A DNA stretch of 64,000 bases from DATFQI01 sp963816955 (GCA_963816955.1 CAWFME010000005.1:1240001-1304000), one strand, 5' to 3'. Positions 18,573-27,455 are shown, counted from the stretch's first letter. Made by a program: numbers and translations. Notes: generated from the letters alone by a model not told the origin.

Positions 18573-19549
18573 GCGGGATCCTGGTCTACGCGCTCCACTA
18601 CGAGGGCGCCTTCAACAAGAACTCGCTCGGCGCCGTCTCCGAGGGCGCCCGCCTCGCCTCCGAGCTGGGCACCGAGTGCCACGTGGTCGTGGTCGGCGAC
18701 AAGGCCGGCCTGTCCGACGACCTGTGCGCGTCGCTCGGCAGCTACGGCGCGAGCAAGGTCCACCGCGTCGAGGGCCCCGAGGGCCTGGCGCAGCCCGTCG
18801 TCGACGCGATGGCCAAGATCATCGCCGACAACGATCTCGGCTACGCGCTGTTCGGCGGCGGCCTGCTCGGCTTCGAGATCGGCGCCGGCCTGACCGCGCG
18901 CCTGGACGCCGGCGTCTGCATGGAGGTCACCAACGTCCGCGTCGAGGACGGCAAGCTCGTCGCCGAGCGTCCGATCCTGGGCGACTCGCAGGTCTCCGAC
19001 GTGCACTACAACGCCGGCGTCGGCGTGATCATCGGCCGCCTGAACGCGTTCGAGGCCTCGGAGTCCGGCTCCGGCGCGGCGGCCGTCGAGGACGTGCAGG
19101 TCGACTTCGCGCCGCACAGCCTGAAGGCCTCGATGGTCCAGCGCGGCGAGCAGCGCGGCGCCGACGTCAACATCGAGGACGCCGACATCCTCGTGGCCGG
19201 TGGCCGCGGGCTCGGCAAGGCCGAGGGCTTCGAGGCCCTCGAGGAGCTGGCCGGCGCGATGGGCGGCGCCGTGGCGGCCACCCGCGCGGTGGTCGACGCG
19301 GGCTGGTACTCCTACTCCGCCCAGATCGGCCAGACGGGCAAGACCGTCGCCCCGAAGCTGTACCTGGCGGCCGGCATCTCGGGCGCCATCCAGCACAAGG
19401 TCGGCATGCAGTCCTCGGAGAACATCGTGGCGATCAACAAGGACGCCAACGCCCCGATCTTCGAGTTCTCCGACCTCGGCATCGTCGGCGACCTCAACAA
19501 GATCGTGCCCAAGCTCACCGAGGCCGTGAAGGCCAAGAAGGGCGGCTGA
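18569..19549 (+). CDS. etfA: Electron transfer flavoprotein alpha subunit
   Basis: 326 aa, FAD-binding partner of EtfB. The C-terminal FAD domain is complete: VAGGRGLGKAEGFE, GWYSYSAQIGQTGKTVAPKLY, AAGISGAIQHKVGMQ and NKDANAPIFEFSDLGIVGDL. The N-terminal domain is normal in length. The start codon overlaps the etfB stop (ATGA), implying translational coupling and a 1:1 subunit ratio. Confidence 0.95.
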   Translation: MSGILVYALHYEGAFNKNSLGAVSEGARLASELGTECHVVVVGDKAGLSDDLCASLGSYGASKVHRVEGPEGLAQPVVDAMAKIIADNDLGYALFGGGLLGFEIGAGLTARLDAGVCMEVTNVRVEDGKLVAERPILGDSQVSDVHYNAGVGVIIGRLNAFEASESGSGAAAVEDVQVDFAPHSLKASMVQRGEQRGADVNIEDADILVAGGRGLGKAEGFEALEELAGAMGGAVAATRAVVDAGWYSYSAQIGQTGKTVAPKLYLAAGISGAIQHKVGMQSSENIVAINKDANAPIFEFSDLGIVGDLNKIVPKLTEAVKAKKGG

Positions 19550-19556
19550 GCAAGCC

Positions 19557-20939
19557 ATGGCGCCGAGCAACGGCCGCGTCGCTCCCAGCCAGTTCCCGCC
19601 GCCGGTGGACCCCGTCGAGGAGTTCATCGGCGCCCCGACCGATGCCGAGGACGAGCGGATCGAGGTCGGCGTCGCCATCGTCGGCGGCGGCCAGGCTGGC
19701 CTGGCGTGCGCGATCCGGCTGCTGCAGCTGCTGGAAGAGGACCCGGATCTCCAAGAGAAGCTCGGGGAGGTCCCGGTCGCGGTGATCGAGAAGGGCAAGG
19801 TCGCCGGCGCCCACCAGCTCTCGGGCGGCGTCATGAACCCGAAGTCGATCCGGGAGCTGCTACCGGACGACGACTCCTGGCCGCACTATGGCGAGGTCAA
19901 GGGCGAGTCCGTGCACTTCATGCTCAACAAGAAGCGCGCGATCCGGCTCTGGCCCGTGCCGCCGCCGTTCCGCAACCACGGCAACTACGTCGTCTCCGTC
20001 GCCGAGCTCAACCGCTGGCTGGCCGAGAAGGCCGAGGAGGCCGGCGCCTACATCCTGACCGAGACGACGGGCAACAAGCTCCTGGTCGAGGACGACAAGG
20101 TCGTCGGCGTCCGCACGGGGGACAAGGGGCGCGACAAGGAGGGCGGGCAGAAGGGCAACTTCGAGCCCGGCTCCGACGTCATCGCCAAGGCGACCGTGCT
20201 CGCCGAGGGCTGCTGGGGCCACCTGACCGGCGCGGCGCAGAAGGGCCTCGGCCTGGCGGGCAACGACCCGCAGGTCTGGGCGCTCGGCGTCAAGGAGGTC
20301 TGGGAGGTCGAGCAGCCGCTGGAGAAGGTCATCCACACGCTCGGCTGGCCGCTGCGCCCGCAGGCCAAGTACCAGGAGTTCGGCGGCTCGTGGATCTACG
20401 GCATGAACCGCGAGGGCGAGAAGCCCAAGGTGTCGATCGGCTTCGTCTGCGGGCTCGACAACGCCGACGCGCGGATCTCGGTCCACGACCTGCTGCAGGA
20501 GTTCAAGCTCCACCCGCTCGTCAAGAAGATCCTCGAGGGCGGCAAGCGCGTCGCCTGGGGCGCGAAGGCGATCCCGGAGGGCGGCTACTGGGCGCTCCCG
20601 CGCCTGCACCACCCCGGCATGGTCATCTGCGGCGACGCGGGCGGCATGGTCAACGTGCCCAAGCTGAAGGGGATCCACTACGCGATCGAGTCCGGGCGGC
20701 TCGCCGCGGAGACGATCTACAAGCAGCTCAAGGCCGGCTCCTCGGACTTCTCGGAGTACGAGAAGGCCGTGCACGAGGGCGACATCGGCAAGGACCTCTA
20801 CGAGTCGCGCAACATGAAGCAGCCCTTCGCCAAGGGGCTGATCGTCGGCGGCGCGATCGTCAACGCGATGACGGTGACCAAGGGCCGCTTCCCGGCGGGC
20901 CACTGGCCGACGCATCGCGACGCGGAGGCCCGCTGCTGA
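19557..20939 (+). CDS. ETF:quinone oxidoreductase, flavoprotein part
   Basis: 460 aa. Membrane-associated flavoprotein passing electrons from ETF to the quinone pool. VGVAIVGGGQAGLACAIRL is the FAD-binding motif, GAHQLSGGVMNPKSIRELLPD and YVVSVAELNRWLAEKAEEAG match ETF-QO, and the late FAD motif is GDAGGMVNVPKLKGIHYAIESG. The eukaryotic enzyme has a C-terminal ferredoxin domain; here that domain is encoded separately by the next gene, the FixC/FixX arrangement. It starts 7 bp after etfA. Confidence 0.9.
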   Translation: MAPSNGRVAPSQFPPPVDPVEEFIGAPTDAEDERIEVGVAIVGGGQAGLACAIRLLQLLEEDPDLQEKLGEVPVAVIEKGKVAGAHQLSGGVMNPKSIRELLPDDDSWPHYGEVKGESVHFMLNKKRAIRLWPVPPPFRNHGNYVVSVAELNRWLAEKAEEAGAYILTETTGNKLLVEDDKVVGVRTGDKGRDKEGGQKGNFEPGSDVIAKATVLAEGCWGHLTGAAQKGLGLAGNDPQVWALGVKEVWEVEQPLEKVIHTLGWPLRPQAKYQEFGGSWIYGMNREGEKPKVSIGFVCGLDNADARISVHDLLQEFKLHPLVKKILEGGKRVAWGAKAIPEGGYWALPRLHHPGMVICGDAGGMVNVPKLKGIHYAIESGRLAAETIYKQLKAGSSDFSEYEKAVHEGDIGKDLYESRNMKQPFAKGLIVGGAIVNAMTVTKGRFPAGHWPTHRDAEARC

Positions 20940-21268
20940 TGACCGACCGCCACAAGCGCTATCCCAAGCCCGACGGCAAGTACACGTTCGACAAGCTCTC
21001 GGGCGTCTTCCTGACCGGCAACGCCACGCGCGACGACGCGCCGAGCCACATCCGGATCGAGAAGCGCGTGCCGCGCGAGGTCGCCGAGGCGTGGCAGTGG
21101 ATGTGCCCCGCGGGCGTCTACGAGGTTCCCGAGGACGCTCCGGAGGAGGGTCACGTCGACCTGATCGTCAACCCCTCCAACTGCGTCCAGTGCGGCGCGA
21201 TCACCGCCAAGGGCGGGCGCCTGACCCCGCCCGAGGGCGGCGACGGGCCGCTGTACCAGATCACCTGA
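20939..21268 (+). CDS. fixX: FixX-like ferredoxin partner of ETF:quinone oxidoreductase
   Basis: 109 aa, equivalent to the C-terminal iron-sulphur domain of ETF-QO. It overlaps the ETF-QO stop by 1 nt (TGATG). The family normally ligates one [4Fe-4S] cluster with four Cys: one in CPAxxYE and three in C-x2-C-x2-C. Here only Cys56 (MCPAGVYE), Cys82 and Cys85 (NCVQCGAI) are present; Ile88 takes the place of the fourth ligand and the protein has no other Cys. A [3Fe-4S] cluster or a non-Cys ligand is therefore expected. The tail GGDGPLYQIT is typical. Confidence 0.85.
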   Translation: MTDRHKRYPKPDGKYTFDKLSGVFLTGNATRDDAPSHIRIEKRVPREVAEAWQWMCPAGVYEVPEDAPEEGHVDLIVNPSNCVQCGAITAKGGRLTPPEGGDGPLYQIT

Positions 21269-21314
21269 GTTGCTCCGCGCCCCTCACTGGCCAAGGTGAG
21301 GGGCGCGCCGCAAC
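21269..21314 (+). terminator. Hairpin terminator after the etf operon
   Basis: A perfect 12-bp stem (CGCGCCCCTCAC with GTGAGGGGCGCG) closes an 8-nt loop and is extended by a GTTGC/GCAAC outer stem after a 2x2 internal loop. It begins right after the fixX stop. There is no U-tract, as is common for high-GC actinobacterial terminators. Confidence 0.75.
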
Positions 21315-21344
21315 TCGGCGCCCCTTCATGCGTTCTCATGCGCG

Positions 21345-22097
21345 ATGCCGCTCCGCGCCGTCATCCTCGCGCTGCTCGCGCTCGCCCTCGCCGCCCCGGC
21401 GGCGAGCGCCGCCGTGCCGCGCTGGGCCGCCAAGGCCGTCCTCTCCGACTGCGAGCGCGCCGCCTCCGGCAGCGACGGCGCGGCGGTCTTCGAGGGGCAG
21501 ATGCGCACCGTGCGCGGGGCCGCGCGGATGCAGATGCGCTTCACGCTGCAGGTCCGCACGCCGGACTCGAGCCGCTGGAGCGCGGTCAACGCGCCGGGCT
21601 TCGGCACCTGGCTCAGATCGGCCGCCGGCACCGCGCGCTACGTCTACACCAAGCGCGTCGAGGGGCTGCTCGCGCCCGCCTCCTACCGGGTCCAGCTGCG
21701 CTACCGCTGGCTGTCCGCGGAGGGGCGCACGCTCGGCACGGCGCGCCGCAGCTCGCGCGCCTGCCGCCAGCCCGACCCGCGGCCGAACCTCGTCGTCAGC
21801 GCGCTCGCCGTGCGCCCCGCCGCCAAGTCCGGGCGCTACCGCTACGTCGCGTTCGTGCGCAACACGGGCCGCTCGGCCGCGGACGAGAACGCGCTGCGGC
21901 TCGCGTTCGGCGACGCCGAGCTGCCGCTCGCGCCCGTCCTGGCGCTCGAGCCGGGCGAGGGCGTCGAGGTGACCGTCGAGGGGCCCGCGTGCGAGGCCGG
22001 CGAGCCGGTCGACGCCGACGCCGACGCCGACGACGCGATCGACGAGCGCGACGAGGCGGACAACCGCTTCACGCGCCTGTGCCCGCCGCCGTCCTGA
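21345..22097 (+). CDS. Secreted CARDB-like protein, unknown function
   Basis: 250 aa. Signal peptide (about residues 1-22, ending ASAA). Residues 30-145 form an uncharacterised beta-rich region with a Cys pair (SDCERA, SRACRQ). Residues about 148-245 resemble a CARDB cell-adhesion-type domain: DPRPNLVVSALAVRP, YVAFVRNTGRSAADEN and the closing DERDEADNRFTRLCPP. An Asp/Ala repeat precedes the end and may bind calcium. The 3' end overlaps the convergent hydrolase gene by 29 bp. Confidence 0.7.
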   Translation: MPLRAVILALLALALAAPAASAAVPRWAAKAVLSDCERAASGSDGAAVFEGQMRTVRGAARMQMRFTLQVRTPDSSRWSAVNAPGFGTWLRSAAGTARYVYTKRVEGLLAPASYRVQLRYRWLSAEGRTLGTARRSSRACRQPDPRPNLVVSALAVRPAAKSGRYRYVAFVRNTGRSAADENALRLAFGDAELPLAPVLALEPGEGVEVTVEGPACEAGEPVDADADADDAIDERDEADNRFTRLCPPPS

Positions 22098-22875
22098 GCA
22101 GCCACGTCTCGACGGCCTCCCAGTAGCGGTCGGGGGCCTCGGCGAACGGGAAGTGGCCGCAGCCCTCGAACATCAGCAGCTCGCCGTTCGGCGCCGTGAT
22201 CGCGATCCGGCGCGCCGCCTCGGGCGGGATCGCGCGGTCCAGCTCGGCGCCGATCGCCAGCACCGGGACCTCCGTGAAGGCGAGCGCGGTGAGCGCCTCG
22301 AGCTCGCCCCAGTCGCGCGGGCGGCCCATCTCGGGCCGGAACAGGACGTCGCGCAGCATCCGCATCAGCGCCGCCTCCGAGACCGTCAGCCGCGGCGCCT
22401 GCTCGAGCCAGGCGTCCTTGAGCTGCTGCGGCGAGCTCGCCACTTGCTCGCGCGCCTCGCCCTCGGCCACCCGCTCGCGCTGCTCGTCGCTCAGGCCGGA
22501 GAGCGGGTCCTCCGGGGCCCCGGGCGGCGGCGTCTCGCTCGCGTCGGTGCAGGAGGCGATGATCCGGGCCGCGCTGCCGGGGAAGTCGACGAGGTGCTGC
22601 AACGCCACGAAGCCGCCGAACGAGTGCCCCAGCAGCGTCCAGTCGCGCAGCTCGAGCTGCTGCGCGAGCCGCTCGACGGCGCGCGCGTAGCCCGCCAGCG
22701 TCCACTCATTGCGGTCGCCCTCCGGGGAGTGGCCGTTGCCCGGCAGGTCGGCCAGCAGGACGCGGTGGGTCTCCGCCAGCCGCTCGACGCCCGGCAAGAA
22801 GACGGTCCCGTCGAGCCCGGGCCCCGGGTGGAGCATCAGCACGACCGGGCCCTCGCCCAGCTCGCGCACGTGCAT
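22069..22875 (-). CDS. Alpha/beta hydrolase (serine nucleophile)
   Basis: 268 aa. Alpha/beta-hydrolase fold: oxyanion-loop region LMLHPGPGLDG, nucleophile elbow GHSFGG (Ser), acid Asp in AIGAELDRAIPP, and catalytic His in GCGHFPF. The HPGPG loop resembles the prolyl-aminopeptidase/lactonase branch, but the substrate cannot be set. The ATG overlaps the stop of the upstream hydrolase by 1 nt (TGATG), so the two hydrolases are translated as a coupled pair. Confidence 0.82.
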   Translation of the reverse strand: MHVRELGEGPVVLMLHPGPGLDGTVFLPGVERLAETHRVLLADLPGNGHSPEGDRNEWTLAGYARAVERLAQQLELRDWTLLGHSFGGFVALQHLVDFPGSAARIIASCTDASETPPPGAPEDPLSGLSDEQRERVAEGEAREQVASSPQQLKDAWLEQAPRLTVSEAALMRMLRDVLFRPEMGRPRDWGELEALTALAFTEVPVLAIGAELDRAIPPEAARRIAITAPNGELLMFEGCGHFPFAEAPDRYWEAVETWLLRTAAGTGA

Positions 22876-23669
22876 CAGCGCGGCACCGACTCGGCGAGGA
22901 AGGCGGCGAGCGCCTCGGCGGCCGTCCCGGGGGCGTCCTCGTAGACGAAGTGCCCCGTGCCCGGGATGACCTGGACCCGCGCGCCCGGCACCTCGCGCGC
23001 GAAGCGCTGCGCGCCCGCGACCGGCGCGAACGGGTCCTCCTCGCCCCACAGCGCCAGGAAGGGCACGTCGAGCGCGGCGAGCTTGCCCTCGTAGGCCTCC
23101 AGCTCGGAGAACTCCCCGCTGCGGTAGAGCTCGAGCTGCCCGCGCCGGCGCGGCTCGTCGGCGTACGCCTTGAAGTACTCGCGCGCGTCCTCGGGGCCGA
23201 TCCCGCTCGAGATCGAGCCGAGCAGCGCCGTGAAGCTCTCGAGCGTCATGTCGTCCACGAGCGCCTCGCCCTGCCCCGGGGTGCGCAGCGCGTCGGCCAT
23301 CCCGTGCCAGCGCCCGTCGGGGAAGAAGCCCGTGTCGCTGGCGACCACCGCCCAGACGGCGTCCGGGTGGTCGCACGCCCAGCGCAGCCCGATCAGCCCG
23401 CCCCAGTCGTGGCCGACGAGCGCCACGCGCTCGAGTCCCTCCGCCTGCCGCAGCGCCTCCAGCGCCTCGACGTGCCGCGTCCACGTCCCCGGCGGGTCGG
23501 GGTCCGAGTCGCCGTAGCCCGGCAGGTCGGGCGCGACGGCGTACAGGCCGCGGGCGGCGAGCGCCGCGAGGGCCGGCCGCCACATGTGCGAGGAGGCCGG
23601 ATAGCCGTGGACGAGCAGCACGGCGGGATCCGCGGGGTCGCCGGCGCTCCTGAAGACTGGAAGGCCCAT
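22875..23669 (-). CDS. Alpha/beta hydrolase, haloalkane dehalogenase/epoxide hydrolase-like
   Basis: 264 aa. Alpha/beta hydrolase with an aspartate nucleophile in GHDWGG, oxyanion motif HGYPASS, a cap domain with FKAYADEPRRRGQLELYR, acid Asp in LWGEEDPFAP and catalytic His in GTGHFVYEDAP. An Asp nucleophile next to Trp is the mark of haloalkane dehalogenases and epoxide hydrolases, which go through an ester intermediate. It is the first gene of a two-hydrolase operon and is divergent from rpmE, with 16 bp between starts. Confidence 0.82.
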   Translation of the reverse strand: MGLPVFRSAGDPADPAVLLVHGYPASSHMWRPALAALAARGLYAVAPDLPGYGDSDPDPPGTWTRHVEALEALRQAEGLERVALVGHDWGGLIGLRWACDHPDAVWAVVASDTGFFPDGRWHGMADALRTPGQGEALVDDMTLESFTALLGSISSGIGPEDAREYFKAYADEPRRRGQLELYRSGEFSELEAYEGKLAALDVPFLALWGEEDPFAPVAGAQRFAREVPGARVQVIPGTGHFVYEDAPGTAAEALAAFLAESVPR

Positions 23670-23685
23670 CTACACTGGAAGGACC

Positions 23686-23895
23686 ATGAAGACCGACATC
23701 CATCCCTCCTACGTCGAGGCGACTGTGACCTGCACGTGCGGGAACACTTTCACCACGCGCTCGACCAAGGGCGACCTGCACGTGGAGATCTGCTCCAACT
23801 GCCACCCGTTCTACACGGGCAAGCAGAAGCTCGTCGACACGGGCGGTCGCGTCGAGCGCTTCCAGCGCCGCGCCGCCAAGCGCCAGCGCGGCTAG
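23686..23895 (+). CDS. rpmE: 50S ribosomal protein L31
   Basis: 69 aa, the zinc-binding (C+) type of L31: CTCG near residue 16 and CSNCHPFYTG near residue 36 supply the Cys ligands, followed by the family sequence GKQKLVDTGGRVERFQRR. It belongs to the large ribosomal subunit. The Shine-Dalgarno GGAAGG lies 3 nt before the ATG. It marks the start of the rpmE-prfA-prmC-tsaC block, here separated from prfA by 8 kb of other genes. Confidence 0.97.
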   Translation: MKTDIHPSYVEATVTCTCGNTFTTRSTKGDLHVEICSNCHPFYTGKQKLVDTGGRVERFQRRAAKRQRG

Positions 23896-23979
23896 TGAAG
23901 TTCCGCTCCGGTTCTGCCGATCCACTGGGCATGCCGGAGCGATGCCTGCCATCCCCTCGAGGCCCAGCGTGACGCCCCT

Positions 23980-24930
23980 GTGGGCGGCCAGGCGGTCCTC
24001 GAGGGCGTGATGATGCGCGGCGTCTCGACCTGGGCCGTCGCCGTGCGCAAGCCGCTGCCCGAGCAGATCGCCGGCGGCCGCGAGCTGCAGGTGGGCGAGG
24101 CCGCCGCGGGCGAGATCGAGGTCCAGTCGTTCCCGCTCGTCTCGTGGGCGAAGCGCCACCGCGTGCTGCGCTGGCCGGTGATCCGCGGCGTCGTCGCGCT
24201 CGCGGAGTCGCTCAACATCGGCTTCAAGGCGCTCAACATCTCCGCCAACGCCCAGCTGCCCGAGGACGAGGAGGAGATCTCCGGGGCGATGTGGGCGGGC
24301 GCCGTCGTCGCCGGCCTGGCGCTGGCGATCGGCCTGTTCTTCGTCGTCCCCGTCGCGCTGACCAGCCTGTTCAAGGACCAGCTCGGCTCCGCCTTCCTGT
24401 TCTGGCTCGTCGAGGGCGTGCTGCGCACCGCGATCTTCCTCGCCTACCTCTCGCTGCTGTCGCGGATGCGCGACCTGCGCCGCGTGTTCGAGTACCACGG
24501 CGCCGAGCACAAGGTGATCTCGTGCTTCGAGGCGGGCGAGCCGCTCGAGCCCGAGCGCGCCCAGCGCTTCTCCCGCCTGCACCCCCGCTGCGGCACGAGC
24601 TTCCTGCTGATCGTGATGATCGTGGCCATCTTCGCCTTCGCCCCGATCGGGCTGCCGGCCTGGTACTGGCTGCTGGCCAGCCGCGTGCTCGGCGTGCCGC
24701 TGATCGCCGGCCTCTCCTTCGAGGTCATCAAGTGGGCCGGCCGCAACCGCGCCCGGGGCTGGGTGCAGACGCTGATGTGGCCCGGCATGCAGCTCCAGCG
24801 CATGACCACGCGCGAGCCCGACCTCGAGCAGCTCGCCGTGGCCTGCGCGGCCATGGAGGCCGTGCTCGCCGTCGAGGACCCGCGCGCCGCCTCCGCCGAG
24901 GACAAGGTGGGCATGGAGGTCGTCGCTTAG
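23980..24930 (+). CDS. DUF1385 (YqhQ-like) membrane protein
   Basis: 316 aa. Begins GGQAVLEGVMMRG, the hallmark of DUF1385. The middle has two or three transmembrane segments (AGAVVAGLALAIGLFFVVPVAL near residues 108-130, and 150-168), then the second hallmark FEYHGAEHKVISCFEAGE, HPRCGTSFLLIVMIVA and more hydrophobic helices. His/Glu/Cys residues in these motifs suggest metal binding, but the function is unknown. The GTG at 23,980 leaves almost no N-terminus before the conserved motif; no better upstream start is visible. It often neighbours rpmE/prfA in Actinobacteria. Confidence 0.88.
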   Translation: MGGQAVLEGVMMRGVSTWAVAVRKPLPEQIAGGRELQVGEAAAGEIEVQSFPLVSWAKRHRVLRWPVIRGVVALAESLNIGFKALNISANAQLPEDEEEISGAMWAGAVVAGLALAIGLFFVVPVALTSLFKDQLGSAFLFWLVEGVLRTAIFLAYLSLLSRMRDLRRVFEYHGAEHKVISCFEAGEPLEPERAQRFSRLHPRCGTSFLLIVMIVAIFAFAPIGLPAWYWLLASRVLGVPLIAGLSFEVIKWAGRNRARGWVQTLMWPGMQLQRMTTREPDLEQLAVACAAMEAVLAVEDPRAASAEDKVGMEVVA

Positions 24931-24998
24931 CGGACGCCCCCGGCGCCCCGAGCCCTTGCGGCCGGGCGGCGCTGAACGTAGTGTCGCGCTGAGATCGG

Positions 24999-27455
24999 TT
25001 GAGCGCGGCTCGCATCGGCAACTACGAGATCGTCCGGATGCTCGCCCGCGGCGGGATGGCGGTCGTGTACCTCGTGCGCCAGCCGGCGCTGGACCGCGAC
25101 GTCGTCCTCAAGCGCCTGGACCTCGAGGGCGGCGACCCCGCGCTGGCCCAGCGCTTCGTGCGCGAGGCCCGGCTCGCCGCCACGCTGGACCACCCGAACG
25201 TCGTCACCCTGTTCGACTTCTTCGAGCACGACGGGGTCCCGTACATCGCGATGGAGTACGTCGCGGGCGGCTCGCTGCGGGAGCTGGTCGGCCGGCTCGA
25301 GCTGCCGCAGGTCTGCGGTGTGGTCGAGGGCGTGCTCGCCGGGCTCGGCCACGCGGAGCGCCAGGGCATCGCCCACCGCGACCTCAAGCCGGAGAACCTC
25401 CTGCTCACCCGGCGCGGGACCGTCAAGATCGCCGACTTCGGCATCGCCCGCGCTTACAACGCGCTGACCCCGCGGCTCACCGCCACCGGGATGGCGATCG
25501 GCACCCCCGCCTACATGGCGCCGGAGCAGGCCACGAACGAGCCGCTCGGTCCGCCGACGGACCTCTACTCGCTCGGCGTGATCGCCTACGAGCTGCTCGC
25601 GGGCCGGACGCCGTTCGACTCCGACACCCCCGTCGGGCTGCTCTACGCCCACGTCCACACGCCGCCGCCCCCGCTGACGGCGCTCGTCGCGCCCGAACAG
25701 CAGGCGGTCTGCGACTGGGTCGAGTGGCTGCTCGCCAAGGACCCCGCCGCGCGGCCGCAGTCGGCCGCCGAGGCGTGGGACGCGCTCGAGGAGCTCGCCG
25801 TCGCGGAGATGGGGCCGTACTGGCGCCGGGACGCGGCCATCAGCGCGGCCGACCCGGTGCCGGCCGCGGCGCCAGAGGCGGGGCCCGAGCCGCCGACGAC
25901 CGAGGAGTCGAGCGAGGATCCGACGCGCAAGCTGCCGACGCCGACGCCGATCGCGCCGGCGGTCCGCATCGAGCCCGCGCGCACGCGCCGGCGGGTGTGG
26001 ATCGCGGCTGCGACGGTCGTGGCCGGGGCCGCGGCCGCCGCCGCGTTCGCCGTCCCCGACGATCCCGAGCCGAAGTCCCCCGTGCGCAAGGCTTCGCCGC
26101 CGACGCAGGCCGCGACACCGTACGACTTCGACTCCGACGGCCGCCAGGAGCTGGTGATCGCCATGCTCCGCGGCGCCCCTCGCGGACGGCGGGCGCACAG
26201 CGGCGTGGTGCTCGTCCAGACCCGCGGCGGGGAGCGGGACTGGAGCACCATCACCGAGGCGCGCGCCGGCATTCCGGGGCGGCCGAAGATCGACGACGAC
26301 TTCGGCTCGGGACTCGCCAGCGCGGACTTCGATCGCGACGGGCACGCCGACCTGGCGATCGGGACGCCCGGCCGCGAGCGGGTGTCGGTGCTCTACGGCG
26401 GGCGCCGCGGCCTCGGCGGCCGGACCGACCAGCTCACGGGAGGGCGCGCGCGGCTCCCCGCCGGCAGCGGTCGCTACGGCTACACGCTGCTGGCCCGCGA
26501 CTTCGACGCGGACGGCTACGACGATCTCGTGGTCGGCGCGCCCGGCCAGTTCGGCGGGCAGGCGTCCAGCGGGGCGCTCCAGATGGTCTTCGGCGGTGCG
26601 AAAGGCCTGGGCTCGGAGGGAGCGCGCATCATCCGGCGGCCGGCCGGCGTCTCCGGCTTCGGCCACCGCCTGCGGTCGGGCGACGTCGACGGCGACGGGC
26701 GGCCGGACCTGGTCGAGGGCGGGGCCGCCCGCGGCGCGGACCCCGGGCACGCCAGCTACTGCCGCAGCGCTCCGCGCGGGCCTCTGCGCTGCCGGCTGCT
26801 GCCGTCCGCCGGGAGCACCTCGTCGCTCGCGATCGGCGACGTCAACGGCGACGACCGCGCCGACATCATCCAGGGCGACTCCCAGCACGTGGACCCGGAC
26901 GTCGGGCCCACGGTGGAGCCCGGGCTGGTGCGCGTGTGGCTCGGGTCCCGCGAGGGGCCGAGCGCGGCGCCGTTCGAGATCACGCAGGACAGCCCGCGGA
27001 TCCCAGACGTCAGCGAGCCGGGCGACGAGTTCGGCGCGGTGGTGGAGGCGGGTGACGTGGACTCCGACGGCTTCGCGGACATCATCGTCGGGGCCGTGCG
27101 CGAGGACGGCGGCGCCGGCCAGGTGACGGTGATCCGCGGGCACCGGGACGGCTACGCGCGCGTCGCCAACCAGGACTTCGACCAGGACTCCGCGAACGTG
27201 CCGGGCCGCGCCGGGCCCGACCGCGAGTTCGGCTCGACGATCGCGGTGCTGCAGCTGTCGGGGGACGACCTGCCGGACGTCGCGCTCGCCGCGCGCGGGG
27301 AGTCCTCCGAGGACGCCCGGGTGATGGTCGTCAGGGGCTCGCGGGGGGTGTTCGACCCGACGGAGACGCGCACGAGGACGCTCGAGGGCGTCGCCTCGCT
27401 GGTGGACGCCCCGCCCGGCGGGCGGATCCGCCTCGCGCGCACGGCGGGGAGCTGA
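24999..27455 (+). CDS. Receptor-like Ser/Thr kinase with seven-repeat FG-GAP propeller ectodomain
   Basis: 818 aa. The N-terminal kinase domain is complete: glycine loop LARGGMAVVY, Lys38, HRDLKPEN (126-133), DFG (146-148) and GTPAYMAPEQ. A Pro/Thr linker is followed by one transmembrane helix (about 332-351), placing residues 374-818 outside. That ectodomain has about seven FG-GAP repeats with Ca-binding DxDxDG loops (FDSDGRQE, DFDRDGHAD, DFDADGYDD, DVDGDGRPD, DVNGDDRAD, DVDSDGFAD, LSGDDLPD), as in integrin alpha subunits. It probably senses an extracellular ligand or surface. The TTG start at 24,999 is supported by the kinase N-terminus. Confidence 0.9.
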   Translation: MSAARIGNYEIVRMLARGGMAVVYLVRQPALDRDVVLKRLDLEGGDPALAQRFVREARLAATLDHPNVVTLFDFFEHDGVPYIAMEYVAGGSLRELVGRLELPQVCGVVEGVLAGLGHAERQGIAHRDLKPENLLLTRRGTVKIADFGIARAYNALTPRLTATGMAIGTPAYMAPEQATNEPLGPPTDLYSLGVIAYELLAGRTPFDSDTPVGLLYAHVHTPPPPLTALVAPEQQAVCDWVEWLLAKDPAARPQSAAEAWDALEELAVAEMGPYWRRDAAISAADPVPAAAPEAGPEPPTTEESSEDPTRKLPTPTPIAPAVRIEPARTRRRVWIAAATVVAGAAAAAAFAVPDDPEPKSPVRKASPPTQAATPYDFDSDGRQELVIAMLRGAPRGRRAHSGVVLVQTRGGERDWSTITEARAGIPGRPKIDDDFGSGLASADFDRDGHADLAIGTPGRERVSVLYGGRRGLGGRTDQLTGGRARLPAGSGRYGYTLLARDFDADGYDDLVVGAPGQFGGQASSGALQMVFGGAKGLGSEGARIIRRPAGVSGFGHRLRSGDVDGDGRPDLVEGGAARGADPGHASYCRSAPRGPLRCRLLPSAGSTSSLAIGDVNGDDRADIIQGDSQHVDPDVGPTVEPGLVRVWLGSREGPSAAPFEITQDSPRIPDVSEPGDEFGAVVEAGDVDSDGFADIIVGAVREDGGAGQVTVIRGHRDGYARVANQDFDQDSANVPGRAGPDREFGSTIAVLQLSGDDLPDVALAARGESSEDARVMVVRGSRGVFDPTETRTRTLEGVASLVDAPPGGRIRLARTAGS

